From Azolla caroliniana (lineage: Eukaryota; Polypodiophyta): a stretch of DNA of 64,000 bases. Within the stretch, counting starts at the first letter, position 1. Each line of letters starts with the position of its first letter. Made by a program: the position numbers and the translations under genes. The notes below the pieces were generated by a model that was given only the letters and a program-made list of their open reading frames with translations, was not told the origin of the DNA and ran no database searches. Positions 31,983 to 43,483 of this stretch are shown in pieces. The stretch spans positions 3,348,001 to 3,412,000 of the forward strand of contig JBHGNT010000002.1 in NCBI GenBank assembly GCA_043228905.1, written 5' to 3'.

Positions 31983-32719
31983 CTAACCTTTTGCCATCTC
32001 GTGGGGCAAGCTCGTCTCCTCGGTCTCAGCTCGCGGCCTTGATCTTTCCTCTTCCTCGAGCATTGCCTTGAGAGCTGCGTACGCCTCCGCAATCCTGGCC
32101 CCGACGCCGACCCTTGCGGACTCTCTTTGCCGTTCGGCCTCTTCCCGTTGTGATGGCACGCCATCACGCGCCTTCCTCTTAGCCTTCTCGGCTCGCTTGT
32201 CATCTAGTTGTTGGCATACCCTTTCGACCTTCGACCAGTCCTCCGTAAGGCCATTTGCTCCCGTTCTACTCGGTCGATCGACCTGACGAACAACAGGACT
32301 TTGTCCGACCCCACCAAACCTTGTTCCCGCTCTGGGAGCCGAGCAAGCCGCCACTCGAACTCTCGGAATGCCTTCATTGCACCCCGGTGGGTCTTCGCCG
32401 ATGCAACCCACTGGTCGAAGTCGCATCGTCCCTGGCTCTTCCGACGTCCTCCATATGCCTGCAGGAGCGCCTCTTCGAAGGTCTCCCATGAACTATAAGT
32501 TTCTCGGAGCTCCTTCACTTCTGCGTGCATACGGACGACGACGACCCAACAGAAGAACTCCAGCCTCAACTCCTCATCTATGTCCCCGTTGAAACGGCCG
32601 ACTCTTTCGACCACTCGCTCAACCGCTTGTTGCGTCGTCTCTCGTCTTGCCGTTGCTCGTCCAAACTCCCTCACCGCTTCGACAAAAAGTTCCGCGAAGT
32701 CGTCTTCTTCCAGCTCCAT
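31983..32719 (-). pseudogene. TRG-1 Gag-like protein, one frameshift
   Basis: Minus-strand frame from ATG 32719 (MELEEDDFAELFVEAVREF) with the family motif VERVGRFNGDIDEE, a hydrophobic/aromatic stretch, SWETFEEALLQAYGG and a basic C-terminus. It is open to 32204; near 32225 the frame shifts and the protein continues as LTEDWSKVERVCQQL and an Ala/Glu/Arg-rich helix to 31983. About 245 residues in all. No zinc knuckle seen. Resembles the capsid part of Ty3-type Gag; it would fit the TR-GAG class of gag-only plant LTR elements. Homologues in this window: 18914-19285 and 34685-35114. Confidence 0.6.
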
Positions 32720-32735
32720 CCTCCCTTGCCGCCCT

Positions 32736-32752
32736 TCACGTCAGGTTCACCA
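32736..32752 (-). promoter_or_regulatory. TRG-1 primer-binding site
   Basis: Minus TGGTGAACCTGACGTGA, four bases from the 5' LTR; tRNA-Trp type with one change from the copies at 18843 and 35137. Confidence 0.7.
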
Positions 32753-32756
32753 AATA

Positions 32757-33457
32757 TGCCGCGTTGTTACGTGCGTGCGTAGAGAAGGGCGGGACCATAG
32801 GGGTCTCGGACTAGGGAGAAAAGGGGGGTGCCGAGAAACCGACTCCGGATGCGCCCAGGAGGCAACCGAACGAGAGAGAGAGAGAGAGACAAAGGAGAGG
32901 GAGAGCGTGCGCGCGACACCGACTCTTATGCACAAGAAGCAAGGGGTTGTGCTTCCGACACCACCAAATACACCGATATGCACAAACAGACGCAAATATG
33001 TATATTACAAGGGAAAGAATACATCCCCGGCTTTGAGCCGAACCAAGGTAGGTTACGTTACAACAGTAGTTTGCCGCCAAGCCGCCGTCCGGGAGCTCTC
33101 GAGCTCGTCGTGCCAAGCGGGGTCTTGCACAGGAGGCCGAGCATAAGCAAACCCTAAGCAAACACAAAGGGGAAGAAGAAGAAGAAGAAGAAAAGATAAA
33201 CGGAATACTAAACCTAACAGTATACCCTCCTAACTCAAAAATGGGCAACCCCTTCACAAAGGGGCGCTCCCTTCCATATATAGACCAAGGAGAGGGATGC
33301 GTTACAATGTGGGATAAATCCCAACTTACATGGGATTCTCTGTCCCGACTTGACTCCTACTATTCACACGTTTTTACAAGGGTGACTACACATGATGCAC
33401 TCCGTCGATTCTCCCGATATTCTCTGATTCCGCCTAAGGACGGTTTTCTCCACGACA
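32757..33457 (-). repeat. TRG-1 5' LTR
   Basis: 701 bp; the terminal TGTCG is TGCCG here. Contains a (GA)n tract (32874-32889), a (GAA)n tract near 33170-33192 and a TATA-like CTATATATGG (minus) near 33275. Ends CGACA at 33457. Confidence 0.75.
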
Positions 33458-33862
33458 GCATGTGCGTAAACACAGAGTACACAGTTCGGAGGAATAAGAC
33501 AGTTCAGTAAGACACATAAAACGCAGAGATGGAGATGGAGATGGAGAGACAAAGAGAGAGCAGACACAGAAAAACTCAGATTCAAAATAATAACTCTCTA
33601 TTCTGTACATACTTCATGCTCATTGAGCACCTTTATACAAGCCCTGACTATCGGGCTGACACAAGTACTGACAGTACTTGACGCTCATAAATGAGCCGCT
33701 ACACTCACTCCCAAAATTATTCCTTTCGAGAAATATCTTTCTAACGGCCTTGCGGTTTATGCACCGCTACGGCTTACATTATGCGTACTGTTTTACGCAC
33801 CCAGTCTACGCACTGGGTCACGCACAGTGTTACGCACCCAACGTTGAGCTTGTCGCTCAACA
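33458..33862 (-). repeat. Copia-5 LTR, larger part
   Basis: Homologous to the Copia-4/6 LTRs (AGTACTGACAGTACT, CTCCCAAAATTATTCC, GTTGAGCTTGTCGCTCAACA). With 21101-21128 it makes one LTR split by TRG-1. The right flank TTTCG cannot be matched because the other end of Copia-5 is missing. Confidence 0.75.
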
Positions 33863-34684
33863 TTTCGTGCACTCCCCCGTTCGCACGTGGTCGGTGAGCT
33901 TTTCTCCTTTTGTCAAAATCCTCTATGACACCGCGTGATCCGTCTCCTCCCTCTTCAGCTTCTTCCCAAAGAAGAATTCCAACATCATCAACCAAAATTC
34001 GGTGTTGCTTCCAAAGCCAATGTTCTTATCCCCTTTGACCCGAGACCGGTCGACGCCCAGTAATGGATGGCCTCGATGTGCCATGTCGCCGCTTCCTCCA
34101 TTATCCTTTTCATTCAGCCTCGACCGATCTTCATCTCAAGGGGGCTCTGCGTCTCACTAGCATGAACCTGACCATTCAAGAGATATACCACATTGTTCTT
34201 CATGGCCTCAGCAAAGTCGGCACAGTCCGTTCAGATGTGGTCACCACTGTCGCACCACATGCATCGAAGGGTATGAGGCGGTCTCCAGTCACAAGAGGGA
34301 CCCCTGCCATCTCTCTAAGCCTGAGCAATCTAGAGGTCACACACCATCTTCGTGAGCTCCTCGAGTGTCGTGCCTCCAAACGGTCTATCGACCTCGTTAG
34401 TCGGTACAGACTCCAAGTCGACCCGTCTTCTTGTCTCTTCTGACCGAGTCAACACCTCCACTACTACTCCTCTCGTGGTTGGTTCGGTCGATGCAGACCC
34501 TTCGTTGCTCCATTCTCGTCATTTATCAAACGGCTACATACTCTCTTAACCACTGCCTAGTCGGTCATCACGCCTTCGATGTCTCCAGGAGGAGACCAAC
34601 CTTCTCTCGGTCACGCGAGTCAACCGACTTGATAAATAGAAGGACCTTGCTCGTGTCGAGCACAGTCCGGTCTAGTGTTGATAG
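33863..34684 (-). other. Internal sequence of another TRG-type element
   Basis: Continues leftward from the gag fragment at 34685-35114. Short minus-strand frames only; no domain recognised. The start (33866-33880) resembles a purine-rich tract on the minus strand beside the Copia-5 LTR. Confidence 0.4.
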
Positions 34685-35114
34685 TCACGTGAATCGCTTC
34701 TTGAACTCTTGGAGAAGCGTCGGCGTGTTCCTTCCTTTCCCCGGGAGCTCGACCCACTCCATGAGCTCCTTCTTCGACAACCAGAGCGATTCATTGAAGG
34801 CGTACCTTTCGAGGAGTCGCTCCTCGAACTCCGACCAATTACGGCAGTCATCTTGTATCTCGTGCACCTCGGCGTGGATGCTCAACATGACAACTTGAGC
34901 AAATCCTGACAATCGTCTGTGGTCCGGAATGTCTCTCATCAGCATTTCAGTCTTGAAGGCCTCCATTTAACTTGTGACGTCTCACCCATTGAATCGGCTG
35001 GTCGTGCCGATGACGGTTTCAATGGCCTTGTCGAGGCCTATTGATCTATCTCTTGCGCTCATGAAGCGGTCCATGGCCGCCGCCATCACCTCTGCCAGCT
35101 CACCACCTTTCATA
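34685..35114 (-). pseudogene. TRG-type Gag-like fragment
   Basis: Minus-strand frame from ATG 35114 (MKGGELAEVMAAAMDRF) with a TSRFNG motif like TRG-1 and TRG-3, two early stops, then an open stretch with RLSGFAQVVMLSIHAEVHEI, WSEFEERLLERY and ELMEWVELPG. The HAEV.E motif is shared with TRG-1 (MHAEVKEL). Decayed after about 34685. Confidence 0.6.
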
Positions 35115-35136
35115 GTAACTCCCCTACCACCCTTTT

Positions 35137-35153
35137 CACGTCGGGTTCACCAA
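35137..35153 (-). promoter_or_regulatory. TRG-type primer-binding site
   Basis: Minus TGGTGAACCCGACGTGA, identical to the site at 18843. LTR sequence begins at 35159 (TGTCGTAG), but this LTR does not resemble the TRG-1 LTR end and its far end is not resolved. Confidence 0.65.
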
Positions 35154-35397
35154 AAGATGTCGTAGAAATCCGTAGTGTCATCAGGATTTTGGCTACGGTG
35201 AGAAACCCGAATGGGACGAATAAAACGAGGATGTGCAACATTGCACATGCACTTAGAAAATTTGTAAATAAGAACAAGAAAAGTAAAATGTAAGGTGTTA
35301 AAAGTGCACTACAAAGTTCGTGCAGTACAAATGTAATGCGTACTTAGGTGCACATACACATGTAGACTAAGGGGAGTGCAGGGTGTAAGGGTGTAAT

Positions 35398-35898
35398 TAA
35401 CAATCGGCAACGGTTCGGTTCGGTTCGATTTGAGAGGTTCCAAACTCGGAGGAGTGCAAGGTGTAAGGGTGTAATTAACAATCGACAACGGTCCGGTTCG
35501 GTTCAATTTGAGAGATTCCAAACCAAACGGGTTTGAAACCGAACCATGAAACCTGTAAATTGAACCATTAAACATTTTTCAAACCGTTAAACCATTAAAC
35601 CATAAAAACCATGATTTCGTGGTTCGGTTTCGGTTTTCAACTTAGGTCAAATCTTAATTTTTAAAATTTGTAATATTTCATTATTTTAAAATTTTAAAAT
35701 TTTAAAGATGTTCCTAAAATGTGAGAATAAGGTCTAAAAATGAAAAGATTGTTTAAAAACAATTTTAAAAATAATAATAAACCACTAAACTGTTTAAACC
35801 GCGGTTTTTTACTGTTGAAACTGAACCGAACCGTTGAAACCGTTAAGCCGCGGTTTCGCGGTTCGGCTCAGTTCAAACCGAACCGTTGCCAATTGTTA
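35398..35898 (+). mobile_element. hAT-type MITE with duplicated left end
   Basis: About 500 bp with inverted ends TAACAATCGGCAACGG and CCGTTGCCAATTGTTA and an 8-bp duplication GGTGTAAT (35390-35397, 35899-35906), the hAT hallmark. The interior is AT-rich with many AACCGAACC/GGTTCGGTT motifs. The left end with its TSD is present twice, 78 bp apart (35398 and 35476, the latter preceded by GGTGTAAT at 35468-35475). No transposase. Confidence 0.85.
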
Positions 35899-35906
35899 GG
35901 TGTAAT

Positions 35907-36486
35907 AAGTAAGTATAGGACATGGTGGTGTGTGTGAGAAAATGAGAGGAGAGGGAGTTAAGGCCCATCAATCTCTCCTCCTAAAATCAAGGCAAATATT
36001 CTTCTTCAATAAGAGAGGAATATTTGGCCTCTCTTTTTGTAATAAGCCTCACCTTTTTCCATTATAAAAGGGAGTGAGGAGGCATCATTGAGGGGTCGCC
36101 ATTTTGTCATTTTGAGGTAGATTGTTAGGGATTTTCTTCTTCTTCATCTTATCTCGATTTCATTTTAGGGTTTTGGTTTGAGGTCCCCCTTCCTATCATT
36201 TTCCTTTCTCTTGATTAGGGTTTAGTTCTTCTTTCTATCCAGTTAGGTTTTCTTCTAGTTGTGCTTGAGTCCAGCGTATATGGCCGCGGTTGTAAATCAT
36301 ATTGCGGCTTTTGTGCCCTATAATGGAATTAGCTTGATGAACCTTGTCTCAGTCTAGCTCTTTAACTTGTTAATATTCGCACATTGTTCTTGACCCTTTG
36401 TGCTCGGAAGCTCATAAGGGTTAAGCTCCCATTCCCCCTCTTTTACTCCCTAGTCCAAGTTCCCCATGGTGTTGCCCAATCCGACA
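35907..36486 (+). repeat. TRG-like LTR sequence, plus orientation
   Basis: Contains TATAAAAGGG (near 36063), AGGGTTTTGG and AGGGTTTAG telomere-box-like motifs, and the CCATTCCCCCTC...CTCCCTAGTCC block found at the end of the TRG-3 LTR. Possible end CCGACA at 36486. The left end is not resolved. Confidence 0.5.
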
Positions 36487-37404
36487 CACACGCGTGGATT
36501 TCCGCGAGAGCGGCTTGCGGGTCGGCTCGAGCAGGACTACTGGGGTCTAGGACCAGGGAGCTTAATGACCGATAGGTAGTTTGACAACCGGCGCCAACTG
36601 GGTGGTCACTAAGGTCGAACTGGCCCTATATCCGGCTTCCGCGAAAAGAGCACACGGGCTCGTAAGGGTACCGTGTACACTAGCAAGCACGAGATGAAAG
36701 GAAAAAAAAGGGGAACGAGCAAGACACACACCACACCACACACACACCCTACACCCGGATTCGGAAGGTAAAGAGTCGATTAATAGCAGGTAAAGAAAAA
36801 CAAGAAACGGAGCGACCAAGACCAAGGGCCACAAGGTAGGTGCACCCAGATACAACAATAACAATTAATTTATTAATTACAAACAAAACGAGTACAGAAG
36901 TGTCCTTAGGCAAGGTAGCAAAGCATAAGCTCCACAGACACACGGTTGTGAGCCTCTGGTCGGGAGCACACAGGCTCTCTACGGCGAGCGAAGGCCTCAC
37001 ACGGCTCTAAAAGACTCCAAACAAAACGGCACAAACCAAACCCAAATAAACAAGATCTCGAATCCTTTCCCCTAATTCGACTTTGCAAATTCTGAAAGCA
37101 CCCCCTCCTCCTAAAACCCTCCTCCCTCCATAATAGTCATCCTTCCCCTCCTTTTATAGCCCCAAGGAGGGTCGGTTACATAAGGCTATTATGACAGTCA
37201 TTTCGGTCAAAGATTTTCCCATGATTTTCTACCATCACATCCTATAATTCCTCCCTCTTTTCGGGGGCCCAAAGTACTTAGTAATTGTATGCTCTTTATT
37301 TACATTTATTTTTATACAATTACCATTTCTTGTGCATATGTGCGCACCCCTATTCCCACACATCTGACAAATTTTTCTTGTTGTGGCCAAAATCTTTCAC
37401 GACA
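36487..37404 (-). repeat. TRG-like LTR sequence, minus orientation
   Basis: Contains GGGGTCTAGGACCAGGGAG (inverted LTR block) near 36541 and a minus TATA (GGGGCTATAAAAGG) near 37158, and ends TTCACGACA at 37404, a TRG terminus. Faces the plus-orientation LTR, as at 18299-19815. A GGCGCC motif near 36582 resembles a tRNA-Asp primer site but its context does not support one. Confidence 0.5.
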
Positions 37405-38063
37405 CCGGATGTTGAAGCCATCTTAATATGTGTCGGTTGGGAGATTTTGTCCGAAGTTGGCTACGAACGATCAGGGGTGTAGTCAATCAGCTCACTTGAA
37501 TTTATTCTAGCCGAATCATACATAAACTTGCCAATTTCGAATTAAGCACGAATAGCATTGATCGTAGTGCTAATCCCCGATTAAGTATAATTAGTGATGA
37601 TCTCAATGTCAATCCTACTCCGAATGACTACGACGAATAGAGGGATCTTCCCAATTTTCATCTTGTCAGATGAAGCACAGATGAGGCCAATCATAGTGCC
37701 AATCATTGTTTAAACATTGATGATGCCAATCTTGATGCCAATCCTTCTCCGAATGGCTACAATGAGTGAATGGACATTGTCGACTCGCCTGTGCAAATGT
37801 CGCTTACCCGGATAGAGCATAGATGTGGCTAATCAAATTAGGTTCCACTTCGAGTGGTTGCAACCATGAAAGAGAAGTACAGTCAGCTGGCTTACTTAAA
37901 GAGTGGTCTAACTCAGTGGAGTGTGAACCGGCAAGGCATCTTTTGATCGACAGAAATCTTGAATCTATTCCAACAAATCTGATCAATTTGAAGTCTTTAG
38001 GGAGTGTGTAACAAGAGTGTTGGTGAAGGCAAATGACGGTCAACAACAGAATGAAGAACCTTT
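37405..38063. other. Unassigned sequence beside a copia LTR
   Basis: By position this should be the internal start of the minus-strand copia whose PBS is at 38064-38075, but I see no Gag-like frame. It has repeated GATGCCAATC / GAATGGCTAC phrases (37600-37790), suggesting degenerate short repeats. Confidence 0.4.
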
Positions 38064-38430
38064 GCTCTGATACCAGATGTTGGAAACTGAGACCGTTCGT
38101 GCGGAATATAAGAACAACACTATGTAATGAAGGACAGAAAGTTGATGACAAAAGTAAATGAGATGAACGAATTGATTAAACATCTTAAGGCAACTTAGCA
38201 GAGATCAACATCAAATCAGAAAATAAGTGAGATAGTAAGACACAAAGCCACGAACTATAATTGTATTATCCAAACTTAGAGTTACAAAAGAATGGCAGCA
38301 ACGATGAGCTAGGTTACAAGTTCAATTATACTATGGCAATTTCCCTTTAGTCTAATTACATAAATGTCCTAAACCTAGTCTATCTAAGTGGGACGATGTG
38401 AATACGGCCATTATGAACCCATATTCAACA
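38064..38430 (-). mobile_element. Lone copia 5' LTR with primer site
   Basis: Primer site 38064-38075 (minus TGGTATCAGAGC) and LTR 38078-38430 (353 bp, plus-strand TGTTGGAAAC to ATTCAACA). The LTR lies against the Ty3-like RT fragment that starts near 38438, with AAGAG at the border. No second LTR found. Confidence 0.75.
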
Positions 38431-38437
38431 AAGAGCT

Positions 38438-38718
38438 CACATTCTAAAGTTGATTGAGCTACTCTAGGAGAAAATCGATATGGGGATCCTCGAACCTTCC
38501 AATCCACCATATTTGAATCGATGGTTCATTATGCGAAAGAAGAATGGGAGCTTGCACTTTATTCAAGACCTACAACCCATCAACAAGGTGACAATTCACA
38601 ATGCAGAGTCAAACCGAGTGTCAATGAATTTGACGAATCCTTCGCGAGAAGATGTATCTACTTTAACAAAGATCTGTACTCAGGGTATGACCAATTCCAA
38701 CTAGTCGTGAAAAGCAAG
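38438..38718 (+). pseudogene. Old Ty3-like RT, first part
   Basis: Encodes GILEPSNPPYLNRW, KKNGSLHFIQDLQPIN and, in a shifted frame, DLYSGYDQFQL.V, motifs of a Ty3-related reverse transcriptase. It continues at 44893 after Gypsy-A, which landed in the KDI codons (TSD GATAT). Multiple frame changes; old. Confidence 0.75.
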
Positions 38719-38723
38719 GATAT

Positions 38724-39157
38724 TGTCGTGACTTGAGAATAGGAGAGAGAAAAATAAGATGATAGTAGAAGGTAGAGGGAGAGAGAGAGAAAGAAAGAAC
38801 ACTAGAAATGGAAAGAGAGTTTATATTATAAGAGAGCAAGGATTACAAAGAGTAGGCTAAGGAGCTACAAACTGGTGTCGAACCGAATGAGTTGTGATGA
38901 ATGAATAGACACCTATTTATAGGTCCTTATGGAGTATTTTAGATGTTCTGGAATATTTTAGATATTTATGATATTTAATATAATCATGGAATATCCTAGA
39001 ATGTTCTAGAATACTCTAAATGTCTTGTAATAATTAATAATACATTTATTATAACTATCCATCATATATGTTAGTATAATGGTTAAAGGTCTAACATATA
39101 GACCAAGACGTCTTGGGCTCGAATCCTTGTAAGGCCAAAATGTATGTTGTCATGACA
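38724..39157 (-). repeat. Gypsy-A 3' LTR
   Basis: 434 bp; minus strand TGTCATGACAACATAC to CACGACA. The heat-shock-type motifs intact in the 5' LTR are partly mutated here (TTC to TTT and TCC). The polypurine tract AAAAGGCGGGATAA (minus) adjoins at 39158. Confidence 0.92.
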
Positions 39158-42100
39158 TTATCCCGCCTTTTCGAAAACGAGTTCCACGAGTCAAAAGACA
39201 AGATTTCGGACTTGGCTTATGAGGATATTTGTTGTGAAATGCAGCAACCATTTTGGAGGCATTAGCAAGATTCTCAAGAGGTTCCCATGTTCGATCATTA
39301 GGTGTATAACCTAACCAGTCAACCAAATAATACAGTTTGTTGCGAACGATCTTGGAGTCGAGAATGGCAGCAACTTCATATTCGGAGCCATCCGAAACTT
39401 CGATTGGAGGTGGGGGAGATGTATGACGGCCTGGAATAGAGTTGGTTGTGTACGGCTCCAAAAGTGAAACATGGAAGACCAGGTGAAGATGCATATGAGG
39501 GGGAAGATCAAGGCGAAATGCCACATCATTGATCTTACCAGATATTACATATGGGCCAAAACGTTGATAATCCAATTTGCAGCAAGGTCGGGTTGTTTTA
39601 ATGCGACCTTGTAAAAGCCATACTCGATCCCCCACTTGAAACGTAGTCGATGAATCACGTCGATGACGGTCGGCAACCTTCTTTTGAGTGTTTTGAGCAT
39701 CACATAAATGGTGCAAAAGGATATCTTGAACTTCTTGGAGTCGGGTGAGCCGATCTTCAACAGTCGGGTTTGTCAGGAGTTCGAGATGTTCAAGCATAGT
39801 CCAACGAGGATGGTACCCAATGTTTGCAAAAAATGGGGAATATCCAATAGAAGAATGTTCTGAGTTGTTGTAAGCAAATTCCGCCAAATGTAATAGATCA
39901 ACCCAATCATCTTGTTGATAGTTGACAAAACAACGAAGATATTGTTCTATTGTTTGGTTGGTGCGCTCACTCTGTCCGTTAGTTTCTGGATGGTAGCCGG
40001 AAGAGAGTTTGCAAGAAGTATGTAAGAGTTTGAACATGTGCCGCCAAAATTTTGAGATGAACTGGGGACCCCGATCACTGATAATATCATCAGGAAGACC
40101 ATGATGCCGAAACACCTCTCGCATGAGTAACTCGGTTGTCTCTTGGCTCGTAATGGCCTTTGTGCAGGGAAGAAAATGTGCATCTTGGTAAAACGATCTA
40201 CTACCGTGAGAATAGAATCAAAACCCTTGGAAGGTGGTAGATCCATAATGAAGTCCAATGAAATAGATTTCCATGGACTCTCAAGAATAGGCATTGGCTG
40301 TAATAAGCCATATGGATGATGTCGAGGTTTTTTGGATCGGCAACATGTATCACAACTGCGAACATAATCCGTAACAAAATGGCGAAGTCGTGGCCACCGA
40401 TACCTTCGAGAAATTAACGCCAAAGTCTTGTGGATGCCAAAATGTCCAGCCATTGGTGTATCATGACATTGTTGCAAGACTTGGAGTCGAGAAGGACCAT
40501 CAGGCACATATAAGAAATTTTGTCGAAAAAGTAAACCATCATGCCAATTGAACTGGTTGTAGTCTTGACGAGGATTTTGAGATTGTGAACAAGAAGCACG
40601 ATCTGGGATAATATGGCTCAGAATATCTTGGGCAAATTCATCAGTCTCAATATGCTCCCGAATGGAGTCTAGAAGACTTGAATCCTCGGGTGTGTCTATA
40701 GCATGAAAAGCCATTAGTCGTAGACGGTCAGGACCCAAGAGGATTTGCTTCTGACTTTCAAATGCGGCCTCTCCTGGTTGAAGTTCCATATATGAACGCC
40801 GAGATAAAGCATCTGCTTTGCCTTGTTGCATCCCAGGGCGATATAGAATTACGAAATCAAAACGAGTTAAAAATTGCGCCCAACGAGCTTGTCGACGACT
40901 CAAGACTTGAGCACTTTGGAAGTACGTTAGATTTTTGTGATCATTATAGACAATGATTTGTTGAGACGAACCCTCCAAAAAATGACGCCATTGTTGAAAA
41001 GAATCCACAATGGCAAGAAGCTCTTTGTCGTGAATCTCATAGTTGATTTCTGCAGCTTCGAATTTCCGTGAATGAAAAGCCACATGGTGCAGTTGGCCAT
41101 CATTGCTAATCTAGGATAATACGCTTCCTAGTGCGAAGTCAGATGCATCAGCTTCTAGTATAAAGTGCTTCAATGGATCAACATGCATCAAAATTGGTGC
41201 GGATGTAAATGCTTGCTTTAATCCTTCAAATGCAGAGTTTGCATTTATACTCCACACAAATGGTTGATTCTTTAGTGTCAGTTGAGTGAGGGGCAATACG
41301 ATCTTTGAATAATCTTTGATGAACTTGCGATAAAAGTTTGCAAACCCTAAAAAACATTGTACATCTCGCACAAACTGTGGTGTTTGCCAATCCAAAACTG
41401 TTTGAACCTTTGCTGGATCCATAGAGATGCCATGTGAAGAGACTATGTACCCCAAAAATTCCACTTGACGTTGGTCAAAGCTGCACTTCTCCAATTTTGC
41501 ATAGAGAACATTTTCACACAACCGTTGTAAAGCTTGTCGAACGTGTATATCATGATCCTCTTGAGTTTTTGAGTAGATCAAGATATCATCTAGGTAAATT
41601 ATGACGAAAATATCGAGGAAATCTCGAAAAATGTCATTCGCCATATGTTGGAAAACTGTTGGTGCATTCGTGAGACCAAATGGCATCATTGTATACTCAA
41701 AATGGCCATAGCGAGTACGAAAAGCAGTCTTCCATTCATCCCCAAGACGAATTCGAACAAGATTGTAAGCACCTCGAAGATCTAACTTTGTGAAATACTT
41801 AGCTCCATTGAGGCGTTCCAGAAGGCTCGAAATCAATGGTAGAGCATATCGGTTTCAAATAGTTACTTTATTTAATCCTCGATAATCCACGACCAGACGA
41901 AGCAAACCATCTTTCTTCTTAACGAAAAATATGGGTGCGCTGGCAGGAGATCTTGAATGTTGGATAAACCCATTCGCCAAGTTCTCATCGATATATTCCC
42001 GAAGAACCTCTAACTCTGTGGGTGAAAGGCTATAAATTGGCCCCCATGGAGACTCTTTTCCGGGCTGCAAATCAATCGGACAATCATATGGTCGATGCTC

Positions 42101-42793
42101 TGGTAGTCTATTGGCCTTCACCTTATCAAAAACATCGGAGAATTCTATATATTTCTTCAGTAGTTGGACCCCCGATTCTTGTGAGCTCGATGTGGGAGTT
42201 GCTAAAACTGCGAACACCAACATGTCTTCCTTCCATCCTTCCTCACGTAATTGATGTATAGAGATTGTCGAAATCTTTTGGAATGTCATATCCTTTGTTG
42301 GATTTTTAAGAGGGTCAGATTGTATTGTGACTTCTTCAATGGTTCTTTTTCTCCAATCAAAAGTTGGGTTATGTAGCTCAAACCATGGAAGACCAAGAAC
42401 TAGGGAGTGCTCTGGACTACTAATGATGTTGAATGAGATGACACTATCCAAATTGCCTAGGACTACATGAATTGGTTCAGACTCTTCAACTATATCACCT
42501 GATGCTATGGGGCGTCCATCAATGACTCTGACTGACACTGGGCTTGGGAGCTTATGCAACTGAATATTATGCATTACAGCAAACTCACGATCCATGAAAC
42601 AAGAGTTGGCTCCAGAGTCTAAGAGGGCAGAAGCTGGGACTCGATGGCACCTAGATGTGTTAAGCTCAACTTGTGCAGAGAAAACTCGACTAACTTGACC
42701 GGATGAAATGGAACCACAACTAGGGACGGACGTTACATGCCTAGGGCTATCCAACCAAATGGCTCCGATTTTGGCCGGACTTACTCGTTTAAC
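39150..42793 (-). pseudogene. pol: Gypsy-A Pol with chromodomain
   Basis: Pol in the -1 frame relative to gag, entering at the GTTAAAC heptamer (42787-42793). Protease [14 protein letters not shown] with [25 protein letters not shown] and IYLDDILIYS; RNase H with EADASDFALG and DKELLAIVDSF; integrase zinc finger H-H-C-C (...CDTCCRSK) and core (DFIMDLP, SDRGPQF, HPETNGQSERTNQ); a GDRVWLL/KLDYQRFGPY module; chromodomain near 39215-39390 with EYEVAAILD, VDWLGY and TWEP, so all three cage aromatics (Y, W, Y) are present. Lesions: TGA near 41855, TAG near 41111, one-base deletion near 40180. The stop codon lies inside the 3' LTR start. Confidence 0.92.
42787..42793 (-). promoter_or_regulatory. Candidate -1 frameshift site, Gypsy-A
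   Basis: G-TTA-AAC read in the gag frame, followed by GAG and the stop TAA; Pol is open in the -1 frame from here. The same heptamer is at the same place in Gypsy-B (51533-51539). Confidence 0.7.
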
Positions 42794-43483
42794 ACATCAT
42801 CTAATTGGCTCAAAACATCAAATGTATTTTTATGACAGGGACTACTAGGCCTACTTGGGTTACGAGAAGGCGGGGCAGAAATTGAGATGGGATTGTCATG
42901 AGCACTTACTTGGTTAACTTGTCGTCGTGGTTTATGTGGACAATTCACAGCAATATGCCCTAGACCACCACAATAGAGGCATAGACGATTCGCTCGCCGT
43001 CGTTGCTTTTCAGCATCCGATAATGGTCCTCGACGTCGTGTTGTCTCGATTTCCATTGGAGTAGGGCTTTCCACCACACTTGACTTTGATACTTGGGGTG
43101 GAGTTGCAACCACCGAAGCATATGTTTCTGTTGGTCGAAAGCGTAACATTTGTTGGCGCTCAGAACGCCGCTCAAATAAGCGATTGTCACATCGCACGGC
43201 CCGGCTTACTGCTTTAGTAAGAGATTTTGGATCATCATGGAAGGTAAGAAGTAAATCCTTCACATCATTGCGCAGACCTTGACGAAATTGGTCCATTAAT
43301 GCCGCCTCGTCCTAGGGAATATCACATGCTAGAAGGCGAAAATCTGCAGCATAAGCGGAAGCAGGACGATCTCCTTGTCGTAATCGCCGAATTTTGTTTA
43401 TTGCAGTCCTCATACTATCAGTGTCTCCAAAGTTGGCTTGGAACTCATTAATAAACCCTTCAAAATCTTCTAATAATGGTGAG

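Larger units (their letters stand above)
21129..33457 (-). mobile_element. TRG-1, gag-only LTR element with nested copia
   Basis: Minus-strand TRG element inserted in the Copia-5 LTR. Both flanks belong to that LTR and the flanking tetranucleotides are GCGT (21125-21128) and GCAT (33458-33461), again suggesting a 4-bp duplication. 3' LTR 21129-28368 (split by two insertions), internal region 28369-32756, 5' LTR 32757-33457. About 3.7 kb of its own internal sequence contains gag and a repeat-rich region but no recognisable protease, RT or integrase. Confidence 0.72.

Noticed and set aside
33863-33885. Copia-5 polypurine tract beside the LTR at 33458-33862
   Set aside because: That LTR is followed by a PBS on its other side, so it is a 5' LTR; the purine stretch more likely belongs to the surrounding TRG-type element.
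36570-36595. tRNA-Asp primer site (TGGCGCC on the minus strand)
   Set aside because: Only seven bases match well and LTR-like sequence continues on both sides.
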